A stretch of 64,000 bases of DNA from Sva-07 sp963728195 (GCA_963728195.1 CAVSIX010000001.1:1-64000), one strand, 5' to 3'. Positions 37,995 through 47,100 are shown, counted from the first letter of the stretch. The notes: generated by a model from the letters alone, not told the origin. Numbers and translations are program-made.

Positions 37995-39248
37995 ATGACG
38001 ATGGAGAGCCCTGCGCGCACCGCGGTCGCCGGTCGATCGGAGTCTCCGAGCGGCGCCCCGGCGTCGATGACCCAGCACCGCCGATGGTTCGAGGGCCTCG
38101 ATGGCATCCGCTTCATCGCCGCCTTCCTGATCATCGTGCACCACGCCGGCTTCTCGAGCGGCTACACGTTCGGCAACGAGCTGACGGGTGGCTTCATCGC
38201 TCGCATGGACGTGGGCGTGTCGATCTTCTTCGTGCTGTCGGGGTTCCTCCTCTATCGCCCGTACGTGCGGGCGCAGTTCGCCGGGACGGCCGCGCCCGAG
38301 ACCGGCATCTTCCTGATCCGGCGCATCGTTCGCATCTATCCGGCGTACTGGGCGGCGTTGACGATCCAGCTCCTGATCGGCACGGTCGTGGTCGGAGGCG
38401 TCGGTGCGCTGCTGTCGTCGTACCTGCTCACGAACGTCTATGTGTTCGACTACGTCCTGGTCGGTATGGCACACACCTGGAGCCTCGCCACCGAACTCGG
38501 CTTCTACCTGCTGCTGCCGTTCCTGGCCCTCGCCGCTCGGCGCGTGGTGCGTGGATCAGGCGCCCCGCGCAGCGTCAACCACCAGGCAGTCGGACTGCTC
38601 GGTGTGTGCGCGGCGCTTGCGCTGGCAAGCCTGGCGTTCCGGGTCGCCTCGGCAAGGCTGCTACCACGCTCCGACGGCGGAATCGGGCTCGCCACGCATC
38701 TCTGGACACCGGCGTTCCTCGACGTGTTCGGTGCCGGGATGGCGCTGGCGGTGGTCTCGGTGTGGGCCGACCACCATCGGCTGGTGCGTTCGGCGACCGA
38801 ACGCGCCGCCGGGCGCGTGTGGCTGTGGTGGTCGATCGCGCTGGGGACATTCTGGTTCATGTCGACACAGCTCGACCTCGATCGCGGACTGGAGTATTCG
38901 TCCGTGAGCCGCGAGGCGGTCCGCCAGTTCCTGTACACCGTGATCGGGGTCTGCGCCGTCGCGCCGGTCGTCTTCGCGGTTCCCCGGTCGACATTCGGCC
39001 TTCGGCTCCTCGTCACCCGGCCGATGGCGTATCTGGGTCTCGTCTCGTACGGGATCTATCTGTGGCACCAGGCGGTGATCGTCTGGTCGCACGACGTGTT
39101 CGGCTGGCCCGAGCTCGACGGCAACCTGCTCGTGATCGTCGTCTTCACGACGGTCGTCTCGACCGCCATCGCTGCGGTCAGCTACCACTTCCTGGAGAAC
39201 CCGGTGAGCGAGAGAGTGACGGCGCTCCTGCGCAGACGCCGCACATGA
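37995..39248 (+). CDS. Acyltransferase 3 family membrane protein
   Basis: A 417-residue integral membrane O-acyltransferase. Landmarks: GLDGIRFIAAFLIIVHHAGF (conserved R and HH), VGVSIFFVLSGFLLYRPYV, RRIVRIYPAYWAALTI, HTWSLATELGFYLLLPFLAL (the W-S-L-x-x-E motif) and LGLVSYGIYLWHQAVIVW. About ten TM helices. These enzymes acylate envelope sugars or lipids. The following GT-C glycosyltransferase starts 18 nt later, suggesting joint action on a cell-surface glycan. Confidence 0.88.
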   Translation: MTMESPARTAVAGRSESPSGAPASMTQHRRWFEGLDGIRFIAAFLIIVHHAGFSSGYTFGNELTGGFIARMDVGVSIFFVLSGFLLYRPYVRAQFAGTAAPETGIFLIRRIVRIYPAYWAALTIQLLIGTVVVGGVGALLSSYLLTNVYVFDYVLVGMAHTWSLATELGFYLLLPFLALAARRVVRGSGAPRSVNHQAVGLLGVCAALALASLAFRVASARLLPRSDGGIGLATHLWTPAFLDVFGAGMALAVVSVWADHHRLVRSATERAAGRVWLWWSIALGTFWFMSTQLDLDRGLEYSSVSREAVRQFLYTVIGVCAVAPVVFAVPRSTFGLRLLVTRPMAYLGLVSYGIYLWHQAVIVWSHDVFGWPELDGNLLVIVVFTTVVSTAIAAVSYHFLENPVSERVTALLRRRRT

Positions 39249-39266
39249 GCGACCTCGGGAGTGCTG

Positions 39267-40733
39267 ATGAGTGACGTCACGATCACCTCCGAGGCGGCGG
39301 ACGCAGCCGACGTCGCGGACGACGCCGGAGCTCCGGGTCGGTCGGTGTTCCTCCGACGGTTGGCGGCGATCACCGCAGTGGGGGTCGGTTGGCAACTGCT
39401 GTTCATCGTGGTCTGGCGTCGCGACTACGTGCCATGGGGAGACGCGCACTTCTACTACTGGAGCGGTCAGCTCGTCGCCGAAGGCGAGGGCTGGATCAAC
39501 CCGCTCGTCCGCTTCGCCACGGGGATCTCCGAGCAGGCGGCCGATCACCCTCCGCTGTTCATCGGGTTCCTGGCGGTCTGGTCGATGCTGGGTGTCACCG
39601 GTGTCCTCGCTCAGATGGTGCTCACGTCGTTGTTCGTCGGCGGTGGCATCATCGCCGTCGGCGGGTTCGCCGGGCGCGAGATCGGCGGTGACCGGCTCGG
39701 CTTGATCGCCGCTGGCCTCATCGCGGTCTATCCCGGCGTGTGGGGATGGCAGGGCACGCTGCTCTCGGAGCCGGTGGCAGCACTGGGCGTCACCACCTTC
39801 GTGCTGATGGCCTACCGGTACTGGCATGCACCCTCGATTGTGCGGGTGGCGGCGCTCGGTGCGGCGCTCGGGTTCGCCGCCTACGGTCGCGCCGAACTGT
39901 TGCTCCTGAGCGTGGTCGTGGTGGTCCCGCTCGTGTTGGGCACGCGTGCGTGGTCGTGGTGGCGGCGCATCGGTGGCGTGGTCGTGGCGGGTGCTGTCTG
40001 CCTCGCACTGCTGCTGCCGTGGGTGCTGTTCAACCTGTCTCGGTTCTCCGAACCGGTGCTGCTGTCGGCCGGCTACGAGGTGACCCTCGCCACGGCGAAC
40101 TGTGAGAGCACGTATCACGGCCCGTGGACGGGCTACTGGAGCTTCGAGTGCGCCAACGAGTACCTGGCTGCCGAAGGGCTCACGTTCGAGAACTCCGACC
40201 AGTCCGAACGTTCGGCGGCGATGCTCGACGGCGCACTGGACTACATCGGAGACAACATCGAACGAGTTCCCACGGTGGTCGTCGCCAGGTGGGCACGCCT
40301 GACCAGCCTGTGGAAACCCATCGAGCTCGCGCGCGCCGACTCGTACGTCGAGGACCGCAATCTGTGGGTGACCGGGCTGGCGCACGCCAGTTGGTTCGCC
40401 GTCGCTGGTCTGGCGATCGCCGGGGCGGTGGTCCTGCGGCGACGCGGGACACGACTGCTCCCGCTCCTCGGGCCACTGCTCGTCGTCGTCGTGACGGCGA
40501 CCATCACGTTCGGTCAGTCGAGATACCGCGCCTCCGTGGAACCGGTCGTCGCGATCCTCGCCGCTGTGGCACTCGAACGACTCTGGGCCGGATTCCGGGC
40601 CGTGATGTCGAGCCCCGATGGCGAGGAGAGCATCGAACCGATGCTCGCCTCAGCGCCCCCCGGTGATGCGCTCGACGGCGAGGCCGAATTCTCGGATGGT
40701 GTCGTCGATGATCTTCGCCACCGGCTCGATTGA
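39267..40733 (+). CDS. GT-C-fold glycosyltransferase (ArnT/PMT-like), multi-pass membrane
   Basis: A 488-residue membrane protein. The first luminal loop carries the catalytic-type Asp (VPWGDAHFYYWSG) and ADHPPLFIGFLAV, typical of dolichyl/polyprenyl-phosphate sugar transferases. About ten TM helices follow (LGLIAAGLIAVYPGVWGWQG, LLLLSVVVVVPLVLG, VVVAGAVCLALLLPWVLFNL), with a soluble loop holding two cysteines (ANCESTYHGPW, FECANEY). GTG 39261 is an alternative start. The C-terminus overlaps the converging nitronate monooxygenase gene by 84 nt. Acceptor and donor unknown. Confidence 0.8.
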   Translation: MSDVTITSEAADAADVADDAGAPGRSVFLRRLAAITAVGVGWQLLFIVVWRRDYVPWGDAHFYYWSGQLVAEGEGWINPLVRFATGISEQAADHPPLFIGFLAVWSMLGVTGVLAQMVLTSLFVGGGIIAVGGFAGREIGGDRLGLIAAGLIAVYPGVWGWQGTLLSEPVAALGVTTFVLMAYRYWHAPSIVRVAALGAALGFAAYGRAELLLLSVVVVVPLVLGTRAWSWWRRIGGVVVAGAVCLALLLPWVLFNLSRFSEPVLLSAGYEVTLATANCESTYHGPWTGYWSFECANEYLAAEGLTFENSDQSERSAAMLDGALDYIGDNIERVPTVVVARWARLTSLWKPIELARADSYVEDRNLWVTGLAHASWFAVAGLAIAGAVVLRRRGTRLLPLLGPLLVVVVTATITFGQSRYRASVEPVVAILAAVALERLWAGFRAVMSSPDGEESIEPMLASAPPGDALDGEAEFSDGVVDDLRHRLD

Positions 40734-41597
40734 CTCGATGCGTCCGGCTACCTGTCCGGACAGCGCGATGGCGGCATTCATGTCGCCGCCGAAATAGAGC
40801 TCCTGCGCGTTGCCGAAGTCGGCGAACACGTTGTGCTCGGCGTCGACGAGCGCCGTGGTGCGATCGGTCCGCAATGCCCGCAGCGCGGGGGAGTGGCGCT
40901 GGTTGAGGAACAGCGTGTCGGTCTCGGCGGCGTCGACGATCGCCTGCTTCCAGTTGTGGTGCACCGGCGATTCTGTTGCCGACACCATCCGCGTGCCCAT
41001 CTGGACGCCTTCGGCGCCGAGCGCGAACGCCGCCGCCATCGTCGCACCGTCGGTGATGCCACCGGCCGCGATGATCGGCACGTCGACCTTCGAGCGCACG
41101 AGCGGCAGCAGCACCATCGTCGACACCGGTGTCGGGCTCTTGAAGCCGCCACCCTCACCGCCTTCGACGACGAGGCCGTCGACGCCGGCATCGACCGCCT
41201 TGAGTGCGGCCGCAAGCGTGGGCACCACGTGGTAGACGGTGAGCCCGGCCTCCTTCAGCACGCCGGTGTACTTCGTCGGTGAGCCCGCCGACGTCGTCAC
41301 GAACTTGACCCCCTGGTCGATGACGAATTCGGCGATCGCCGGGTCGCGGACGAACGCCTGGGCGATGTTGACGCCGAAGGGCCGATCGGTCAGCTCGCGC
41401 ATCTTGCGGATCTCGTCCTTGACCGCATCGAGTTCGCCCGACGACGTCTCGATGATCCCGCAGGCTCCGGCCTGCGACACCGCAGAGGCGAGCTGCGACC
41501 GGGCGATCCACCCCATGGGAGCCTGGACGATCGGGATGTCGACGCCGAGGTCGCGGCTCACCCGGTTGTCGAACGCGGCGGGAAGTGGTGACGTCAT
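40650..41597 (-). CDS. Nitronate monooxygenase (2-nitropropane dioxygenase) family FMN enzyme
   Basis: A 315-residue TIM-barrel flavoprotein: IPIVQAPMGWIARSQLASAV, GACGIIETSSGELDAVKDEI, FGVNIAQAFVRDP, VDGLVVEGGEGGGFKS, VPIIAAGGITDGATMAAAFA and LGAEGVQMGTRMV, covering the FMN phosphate loop. Members oxidise nitronates or act as enoyl reductase-like flavoproteins. The GGEGGGFKS segment has no His at the usual NMO catalytic site, so activity on nitronates is uncertain. Its 3' end overlaps the convergent glycosyltransferase gene. Confidence 0.85.
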   Translation of the reverse strand: MTSPLPAAFDNRVSRDLGVDIPIVQAPMGWIARSQLASAVSQAGACGIIETSSGELDAVKDEIRKMRELTDRPFGVNIAQAFVRDPAIAEFVIDQGVKFVTTSAGSPTKYTGVLKEAGLTVYHVVPTLAAALKAVDAGVDGLVVEGGEGGGFKSPTPVSTMVLLPLVRSKVDVPIIAAGGITDGATMAAAFALGAEGVQMGTRMVSATESPVHHNWKQAIVDAAETDTLFLNQRHSPALRALRTDRTTALVDAEHNVFADFGNAQELYFGGDMNAAIALSGQVAGRIESIEPVAKIIDDTIREFGLAVERITGGR

Positions 41598-41644
41598 CTC
41601 GTCATCTTGGCCGGTCGACCCGCGCGAGGCACGGCTCGGCGGGG

Positions 41645-42541
41645 TCAGGCGACGACGAGCGGGAAGCGCGGATCGCCGTCGAGCGTGCCGCCGACGACGA
41701 GACCGTCGGGTTCGTACGGTGGCGACGTCGTCCAGGGCCGCTCACCGAAGCGGGCATCGTCGCCGAGCCAGCGCAGGCTGACCGCCCGGCGGCGTGTGGT
41801 GAGTCGATTGCCGGGCGCCCCGTGCAGCGTGCGGAAGTGGAACGCCAGCACGTCGCCGGGCTCGACGTCCCATCCGATCACGCGCTGCCCGTCGAGCAGG
41901 TCGCGCTCGAACGGCAGGAGTTCGAAGCGGTCGTCGGCTGCGCCGTACGGCGTGTGGTCGATGAACTTGCGGGGCACGAACCGGCGACCCCACAGATGCG
42001 ACCCGGCGATGAAGCGGAGCCCGGAGGCGGCGGGCACGGGGTCGAGCGCGATCCACATGCTGACGTTCTGCATGCCGTCGACGCCGTAGTAGGGATCGTC
42101 GTGGTGCCACGGTGTCTCCTCGGCGGCGCCCGGCTCCTTGACGAGCACGTGCTCGTGGAAGAACCGCACCGTCGTCGAGTCCATCAGCTGTCCGGCGAGT
42201 TCCGCGAGCCCGCTGTCGAACACGACGCGTCGGTACTGCTCGACCTGGGGCCAGGTGACGTAGTCGCTCCAGAACCCGACTGCCTCGTCGGCGCTGGTGT
42301 ACCAGTGTGACCAGGCGCTCGGGCGGGTCCGGTTGTACTCGACGCCCTCGGCGAGCAGGTCGAGCCATCGCTCGGCCACCACACCACGCAGCACCGTGGC
42401 ACCGTCGCGCTGGAACTCGCCGACCGCATCCGCCGGCAGGTCCGGCCGGTCGTTCGACCGCTCGGTGGTCGGTTCGATCGCGGGCACCGGAGCAGTCTGC
42501 CCGGTCGGTCCGCTCGCCGTCGAACCGCCGATCGGTGCCAT
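41645..42541 (-). CDS. Phytanoyl-CoA dioxygenase (PhyH)-family protein
   Basis: A 298-residue Fe(II)/2-oxoglutarate oxygenase of the PhyH family. Iron ligands: TPWHHDDPYYGVDG (H-x-D) and HFRTLHGAPGNR (distal His), with RRRAVSLRW supplying the 2-oxoglutarate-binding Arg. AASGLRFIAGSHLWG is the typical pre-helix segment. ATG 42541 (MAPIGG) is preferred; about 25 disordered residues precede the fold. PhyH relatives hydroxylate diverse small molecules; the substrate here is unknown. Confidence 0.87.
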   Translation of the reverse strand: MAPIGGSTASGPTGQTAPVPAIEPTTERSNDRPDLPADAVGEFQRDGATVLRGVVAERWLDLLAEGVEYNRTRPSAWSHWYTSADEAVGFWSDYVTWPQVEQYRRVVFDSGLAELAGQLMDSTTVRFFHEHVLVKEPGAAEETPWHHDDPYYGVDGMQNVSMWIALDPVPAASGLRFIAGSHLWGRRFVPRKFIDHTPYGAADDRFELLPFERDLLDGQRVIGWDVEPGDVLAFHFRTLHGAPGNRLTTRRRAVSLRWLGDDARFGERPWTTSPPYEPDGLVVGGTLDGDPRFPLVVA

Positions 42542-42578
42542 CACCGCCAGCGGCGGCATGCGAGCGGCCCGCCGGAGC

Positions 42579-43349
42579 TCACACGATGCAGATGTCGAAC
42601 GGTGCGACGCGCTGCAGCAGATCGGCCGCTTCGACGAGGGAACTCCGCGGCGGCTCGACGAGTGCCGGCTCGTGTGGCCGCGCACCATGGGCGCGGAATC
42701 CGATCAGCTTCACCCGCATGGTCGGGTCGATCGCTGCCAGCCAGTGGGCCGTCTGCAGGAGCAGGTCGGGATCGTCGTTGACGCCGGCGATCGTCAGCAA
42801 TCGAACCTCGTACAGCAGCCCGAGGTGATGGAGGTGCCGGATGCTGGCGAGTACCCGATCGTTCGGCTGGCCGGTCATCTCGCGGTGGATGACGGGGTCC
42901 AGGCACTTCAGATCGATCATCGCACCGTCGAGTACCGGTGCCAGGTCGTCCCAGGTCGACAGGTCCGTGGCGCCGTTGGAGTCGACGAAACAGCTGAGTT
43001 CCGACAGCTCGGCATCCTGCTCGATCGCCGTGAAGAGCGCCCGGAGGAACTCGGGCTGTCCGGTCGCTTCGCCGCCGGACACGGTCACACCGCGGATGAA
43101 CGGCGCCGCCCGGCGGATCGACGTGAGGAGATCGTCGACGCTCATGTGGTGCGGGTCGTGGCCCGCCACCGGTTCGTGGCCCGGGATCGTCTGCGGGTTG
43201 TGGCAGGCGATGCAGTCGAAGTTGCATCCCTGCAGGAACACGACGAACCGGTTGCCGGGCCCGTCGACGCTGCTGAACGGGATCGTGTCGGCGACGTACC
43301 CCGATCGCGAGGCCACCGTGCCGGCGGCATCAGCGAGGGGTGCGCTCAT
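42579..43349 (-). CDS. yjjW: Radical-SAM glycyl-radical-enzyme activase, YjjW-type
   Basis: A 256-residue radical-SAM protein with the cluster motif CNFDCIACH (C-x3-C-x2-C) and the SAM-binding GGEATGQPEFLRAL. IDLKCLDPVIHREMTG and VRLLTIAGVNDDPDLL are typical of activases. It overlaps the YjjI-like gene by 20 nt and should install its glycyl radical. E. coli YjjW carries an inserted two-cluster ferredoxin-like domain; this protein has no such extra cysteines, a simpler PflA-like architecture. SAM cleavage by such enzymes is oxygen-sensitive. Confidence 0.87.
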   Translation of the reverse strand: MSAPLADAAGTVASRSGYVADTIPFSSVDGPGNRFVVFLQGCNFDCIACHNPQTIPGHEPVAGHDPHHMSVDDLLTSIRRAAPFIRGVTVSGGEATGQPEFLRALFTAIEQDAELSELSCFVDSNGATDLSTWDDLAPVLDGAMIDLKCLDPVIHREMTGQPNDRVLASIRHLHHLGLLYEVRLLTIAGVNDDPDLLLQTAHWLAAIDPTMRVKLIGFRAHGARPHEPALVEPPRSSLVEAADLLQRVAPFDICIV

Positions 43350-44889
43350 GGCATCCGATCCGCTTCACCGCCCGTTGCGTGAGGTGGTAGGCATCCTCGC
43401 TGCCGGCTGCGAGATGGTCGCTCGCGTGGCGCACCACGCCGTCTCGGGCGATGGCGGCAAGATCGCTCTTGCGGACCAGGTAGCCGGTGATGCGCACGAA
43501 GTCGTTGCTGTCGAGGTTGAACGTGAAGTCGCGCATTCCCGTCGCGAACGCTCCGCGGATGATGTCGACCAGCGCTTCGGGGTTGCGCGTCGCGGTCTCG
43601 TCGACATGGAAGATGTCGCTCACGCCGGAGGCGAACAGGTGATGGTGCGGCGCGCACGTGGCGAGGTGCTCGAGCAAGCCCGGTTCGTCGCCGACCGGAA
43701 TCCGCGTTCCCGCCGTGACGGCGTCGTCGAGGTCGATGCCGCTCTGGCTGTGCAGATAGCAACGCCCGCCGCCGCCTTCGCTGTAGGGCATCGGGCGCTC
43801 GGCCACCAGTTCGGCGATGCGTTCGACGATGCGGACGGACAGGGCGTTCGCCTCTTCGTCGTGGCCGTAACGGGCCTCCCCGCCGCGGTCGCATCCCTCG
43901 TAGGCCATCAGGAGGTTCACGCACTCGGCCAGCCCGAAGATGCCGAACATCGGTGCGAACCGGTCGATGTCGATCAGCCCCTCGTTCGCGAGCCAGTGGG
44001 TGTCGAAGAAGCGCTGGCGTTCGACGAGCGAGCGTACGCGCGCTTCGGCCAGCTCCGCGGTGAGCTCCACATGGTGCGCGAGCGTCTCGTCGAGGAATCC
44101 GTCGACGCCGCCGGTGTGCAGCAGCGCGACCTCCTTGAGGTTGAGACGCACCAGCGTGTGAGCGCCGCCGCCGATCTTCAGTGAGTTGTAGCAACTGACC
44201 GCCGCGTACCGCTCGCCGTGGTCGGCGACCATCATCGGATGGTTCACGAAGTGGGGCTTGCCGGTCTCGAACACCGTGCGGACGGCATCGTCGATCAGGT
44301 CGTCGGGGGTGATGGTGGGATCGACCTTCAGCGTGATGTTGGGGACCGCTTGGCGCAGCGAACGCTCGACGCGCAGTATCGAGCGGGCGATCCGGTTGTC
44401 GTGCGGGCCGAGATTCGTATGGACGAACGCGTCGGGCAGCATGCGATCGATGCCGATCCAGAACCGGCGCAGCGTCGCGTCCAGGTCGGCGTCGGAGAGT
44501 TCGTCGGTGACGAACGGTTCGAGAAGTCGGTCGAGGTCGCCGAGGTACACGGGGTAGGTCGTGACGCTCGGGACGTGGGTGTACATCACCTGCAGGAAGG
44601 CGATCGCCTCGTCGAGGGTCGTCGGCGGTGGCATCTCGAGGTAGTGGAGTCCCTGGCGCAGAGCCAGCTCGTAGTCCGGCAAGACGTACCGGGCGGTGAA
44701 CGGTGCGTGGCCTTCGAACATGTCGCAGATCACCCGCTTGTCGAGGGCCTCGGTGCATTCGTCCGAAAGCTCCGGGTACGCGAGACACTCGGTCGCGAGA
44801 GCGGCCAGGCGGCGGAGCTTCTGGTCGTAGGACAGGGTGCTGCTCCGCACCAACTCGGTGGCGCGCTCGGTGAGCTCCTCGATCTCCAT
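43330..44889 (-). CDS. yjjI: YjjI-family glycyl radical enzyme (DUF3029)
   Basis: A 519-residue protein, matching the short YjjI-type glycyl radical enzymes (about 516 residues) rather than the ~800-residue PFL or RNR types. The candidate active-site cysteine is in YAAVSCYNSLKIGGGAH. The glycine-radical loop is VRITGYLVRKSDL near residue 469, matching the R-V-x-G-Y signature. Other segments: LHYLEMPPPTTLDEAI, MFGIFGLAECVNLLMAYEG and MPYSEGGGGRCYLHSQSG. Reaction unknown. The adjacent activase supports a functional pair. ATG 44889 has a TAnnnT hexamer 6 nt upstream. Confidence 0.87.
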   Translation of the reverse strand: MEIEELTERATELVRSSTLSYDQKLRRLAALATECLAYPELSDECTEALDKRVICDMFEGHAPFTARYVLPDYELALRQGLHYLEMPPPTTLDEAIAFLQVMYTHVPSVTTYPVYLGDLDRLLEPFVTDELSDADLDATLRRFWIGIDRMLPDAFVHTNLGPHDNRIARSILRVERSLRQAVPNITLKVDPTITPDDLIDDAVRTVFETGKPHFVNHPMMVADHGERYAAVSCYNSLKIGGGAHTLVRLNLKEVALLHTGGVDGFLDETLAHHVELTAELAEARVRSLVERQRFFDTHWLANEGLIDIDRFAPMFGIFGLAECVNLLMAYEGCDRGGEARYGHDEEANALSVRIVERIAELVAERPMPYSEGGGGRCYLHSQSGIDLDDAVTAGTRIPVGDEPGLLEHLATCAPHHHLFASGVSDIFHVDETATRNPEALVDIIRGAFATGMRDFTFNLDSNDFVRITGYLVRKSDLAAIARDGVVRHASDHLAAGSEDAYHLTQRAVKRIGCHERTPR

Positions 44890-44895
44890 GCTGCG

Positions 44896-44901
44896 ACGGT
44901 A
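44896..44901 (-). promoter_or_regulatory. Candidate -10 hexamer, leaderless promoter of yjjI
   Basis: On the minus strand TACCGT is 6 nt before the yjjI ATG (first base 44889). Confidence 0.45.
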
Positions 44902-45057
44902 GGGCGACCGTCGCTGGTCGAACAGGGGCTTTGGTCGCACGGCGCGCCGTGGCGCTGCGATGTCGTGCCGACGTGATGTTGCGGCGCCGTGACGTTGTGC
45001 CCTGGTGGCACCGCCGTCGTTCCATGAGTCTGGCGCTGTGCAATCGGATGGTGCGAC

Positions 45058-46116
45058 GTGATCGCATTGGTGATCGCGACCGCGATCGCCGGCGTCGTCG
45101 CCCTGTTCGGCACCCGTGTGCTCATCGTGTTCTTGACCGGCCGCGGCGCCAGCCAGCCGATCCTCCAGCAGAACGCCGCGAACGCATTCGTGCCACCCCA
45201 TCAACACAAGGCGGGCACGCCCACGATGGGCGGGCTGGCCATCGTCGGGGCGGCGCTGTTCGGCTATCTGCTCAGCCACGTCCGCGCCGGTGTCGTCTTC
45301 TCCGACCAGACGCTCGTCGTCCTCGGTGGCATCTTGGCGATGGCGACGCTCGGCCTCGTCGACGACCTCAGCAAGATTCGCGCCCGACAGAACCGCGGCG
45401 TCTACTGGAAGCTCAAGGGCGCGCTGTCGCTGGTGGTGTCGTTCGGTATCGCCGCCGTGCTGGTCGCCACCACCGACATCGACACCCGACTGTCGTTGAC
45501 CCGTGCGGATCTGCCCGGCTGGGATCTCGGCCCGGTGCCGTGGGTGCTGTGGGCCGGTTTCATCATCTTTGCGACGGCCAACGCCGTCAACGTCACCGAC
45601 GGCCTCGACGGGCTCGCAGCCGGGTCGGCGCTGTTCGGCTTCGTCGCATTCACCGGATTCGCCTTCTGGGCGCTGCGCAACCCCGACATCTACGGCGACG
45701 TCGTCAACCCGTACGACCTCGCCGTGCTGGCAGCGGCCTTCGCCGGTGCCTGCGCCGGGTTCATCTGGTGGAACGCGGCGCCGGCACGGATCTTCATGGG
45801 CGACGTCGGCGCACTGGCGCTCGGTACGGCGCTCGCACTGCTGGCACTGACGACGAACACGCAACTCCTGCTCGTGTTGATCTGTGGCATCAACGTCGTC
45901 GAGGCCGGGTCCGTCGGCCTCCAGATGGCGGTGTACCGGGCCTCGGGTCGGCAGCGCCGGCTCTTCCGGCTGTCGCCGCTGCACCACCACTTCGAGCTGG
46001 CCGGGTGGCCCGAGACGACGGTGATCGTGCGGTTCTGGCTGATCTCGGGCGCCTGCGTGGCGGCGGCGGTTGCCGTGTTCGTGGCCGACTTCACCCACCA
46101 GAACGTCACGCCGTGA
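45058..46116 (+). CDS. mraY: Phospho-N-acetylmuramoyl-pentapeptide-transferase, outside the dcw cluster
   Basis: A 352-residue MraY, which attaches phospho-MurNAc-pentapeptide to undecaprenyl phosphate to make lipid I. Motifs: HKAGTPTMGGLAIVG, LGLVDDLSKIRARQNRG (catalytic DD), TANAVNVTDGLDGLAAG, PARIFMGDVGALALG and the MraY-specific SPLHHHFELAGWPE. Ten TM segments fit. mraY normally lies in the division/cell-wall cluster between murF and murD; here the neighbours are unrelated. It may be the relocated sole copy or a second paralogue. Start GTG 45058 has no obvious ribosome-binding site. Confidence 0.9.
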   Translation: MIALVIATAIAGVVALFGTRVLIVFLTGRGASQPILQQNAANAFVPPHQHKAGTPTMGGLAIVGAALFGYLLSHVRAGVVFSDQTLVVLGGILAMATLGLVDDLSKIRARQNRGVYWKLKGALSLVVSFGIAAVLVATTDIDTRLSLTRADLPGWDLGPVPWVLWAGFIIFATANAVNVTDGLDGLAAGSALFGFVAFTGFAFWALRNPDIYGDVVNPYDLAVLAAAFAGACAGFIWWNAAPARIFMGDVGALALGTALALLALTTNTQLLLVLICGINVVEAGSVGLQMAVYRASGRQRRLFRLSPLHHHFELAGWPETTVIVRFWLISGACVAAAVAVFVADFTHQNVTP

Positions 46117-46167
46117 CATGGTTCGGGGAGCACCGGCGCGGACGCGACACCGTGGCGGGCGCTCCAC

Positions 46168-46173
46168 TACGGT
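46168..46173 (+). promoter_or_regulatory. Candidate -10 hexamer, leaderless promoter of the aldo-keto reductase
   Basis: TACGGT is 7 nt before ATG 46181. Confidence 0.45.
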
Positions 46174-46180
46174 CGAGACC

Positions 46181-47065
46181 ATGACGTCGCTGCCCACCGC
46201 ACCGTTCGGGTCCACCGGTCACCAGTCGACGCGGCTGCTCTTCGGAGCGGCCGCACTCGGCGGAATGAGCCAGGAACGTGCCGACGCCACCCTCGCGCGG
46301 GTGGGCGAGTGGGGGATCAACCACATCGACACGGCAGCGTCGTACGGCGCATCGGAGGACCGTTTGCAGCCGTGGCTCGCGGAGCACCGTCACGAGGTGT
46401 TCCTCGCCACCAAGACGGGGGAGCGTCACGGCGACGCCGCCCGCGCCGAACTCGAACGGTCGCTCGTGCGGATGGACGTCGAACACGTCGATCTCGTCCA
46501 GCTCCACAACCTCGTCGAGAACGACGAGTTCGACACGGTCTTCGGGCCCGGCGGAGCGGTCGAGGCGCTCAGCGCCGCCCGCGACGAGGGGCTCGTGTCG
46601 CACATCGGCGTCACCGGTCACGGCCTGCGCATCGCCGGGATGCACCTTCGCAGCCTCGAGCGTTTCGACTTCGCGTCGGTGCTGTTCCCGGTGAACTTCG
46701 TGCTGCTGGACAACCCCGGCTACCGCGCCGACGTCGAGGCGCTCCTCGCCGTGTGTGCGGAGCGACAGGTGGCCGTGCAGACGATCAAGTCGATCGCACG
46801 TGGTCGTTGGAGCGACGAGGCGACGCCGCACTTCAGCTGGTACGAGCCGCTCACCGATCCAGCAGCGATCTCACGCGCCGTCCGTTTCGTGCTCTCGCAT
46901 CCGCAGATGTTCCTCAACACGACGAGCGACGCCCGTCTCCTGCCGGCGATCGTCGAGGCCGCGCGCGGCGACTTGTCCGCACCGAGCGCCGACGAGCTGC
47001 GAGCCGACGTCGCCGAGCAGGGCATCACCGCGCTCTTCGACGGCGCCGCCCTCGAACGGATCTGA
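46181..47065 (+). CDS. Aldo/keto reductase family oxidoreductase
   Basis: A 294-residue AKR barrel: FGSTGHQSTRLLFGAAALGG, GINHIDTAASYGASEDRLQPWL (Asp and Tyr of the tetrad), VFLATKTGERHGDAARAELE (Lys), DLVQLHN (His position), LVSHIGVTGHGLRIAG and VAVQTIKSIARGRW. The tetrad D-Y-K-H is present. It is shorter than typical NADPH AKRs at the cofactor end (LNTTSDARLLPAIVEAA). Substrate unknown. A TAnnnT hexamer 7 nt upstream supports ATG 46181. Confidence 0.88.
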   Translation: MTSLPTAPFGSTGHQSTRLLFGAAALGGMSQERADATLARVGEWGINHIDTAASYGASEDRLQPWLAEHRHEVFLATKTGERHGDAARAELERSLVRMDVEHVDLVQLHNLVENDEFDTVFGPGGAVEALSAARDEGLVSHIGVTGHGLRIAGMHLRSLERFDFASVLFPVNFVLLDNPGYRADVEALLAVCAERQVAVQTIKSIARGRWSDEATPHFSWYEPLTDPAAISRAVRFVLSHPQMFLNTTSDARLLPAIVEAARGDLSAPSADELRADVAEQGITALFDGAALERI

Positions 47066-47100
47066 CGCGACCCGTTCGCCCTCACGCCCGAACGCCTCCT

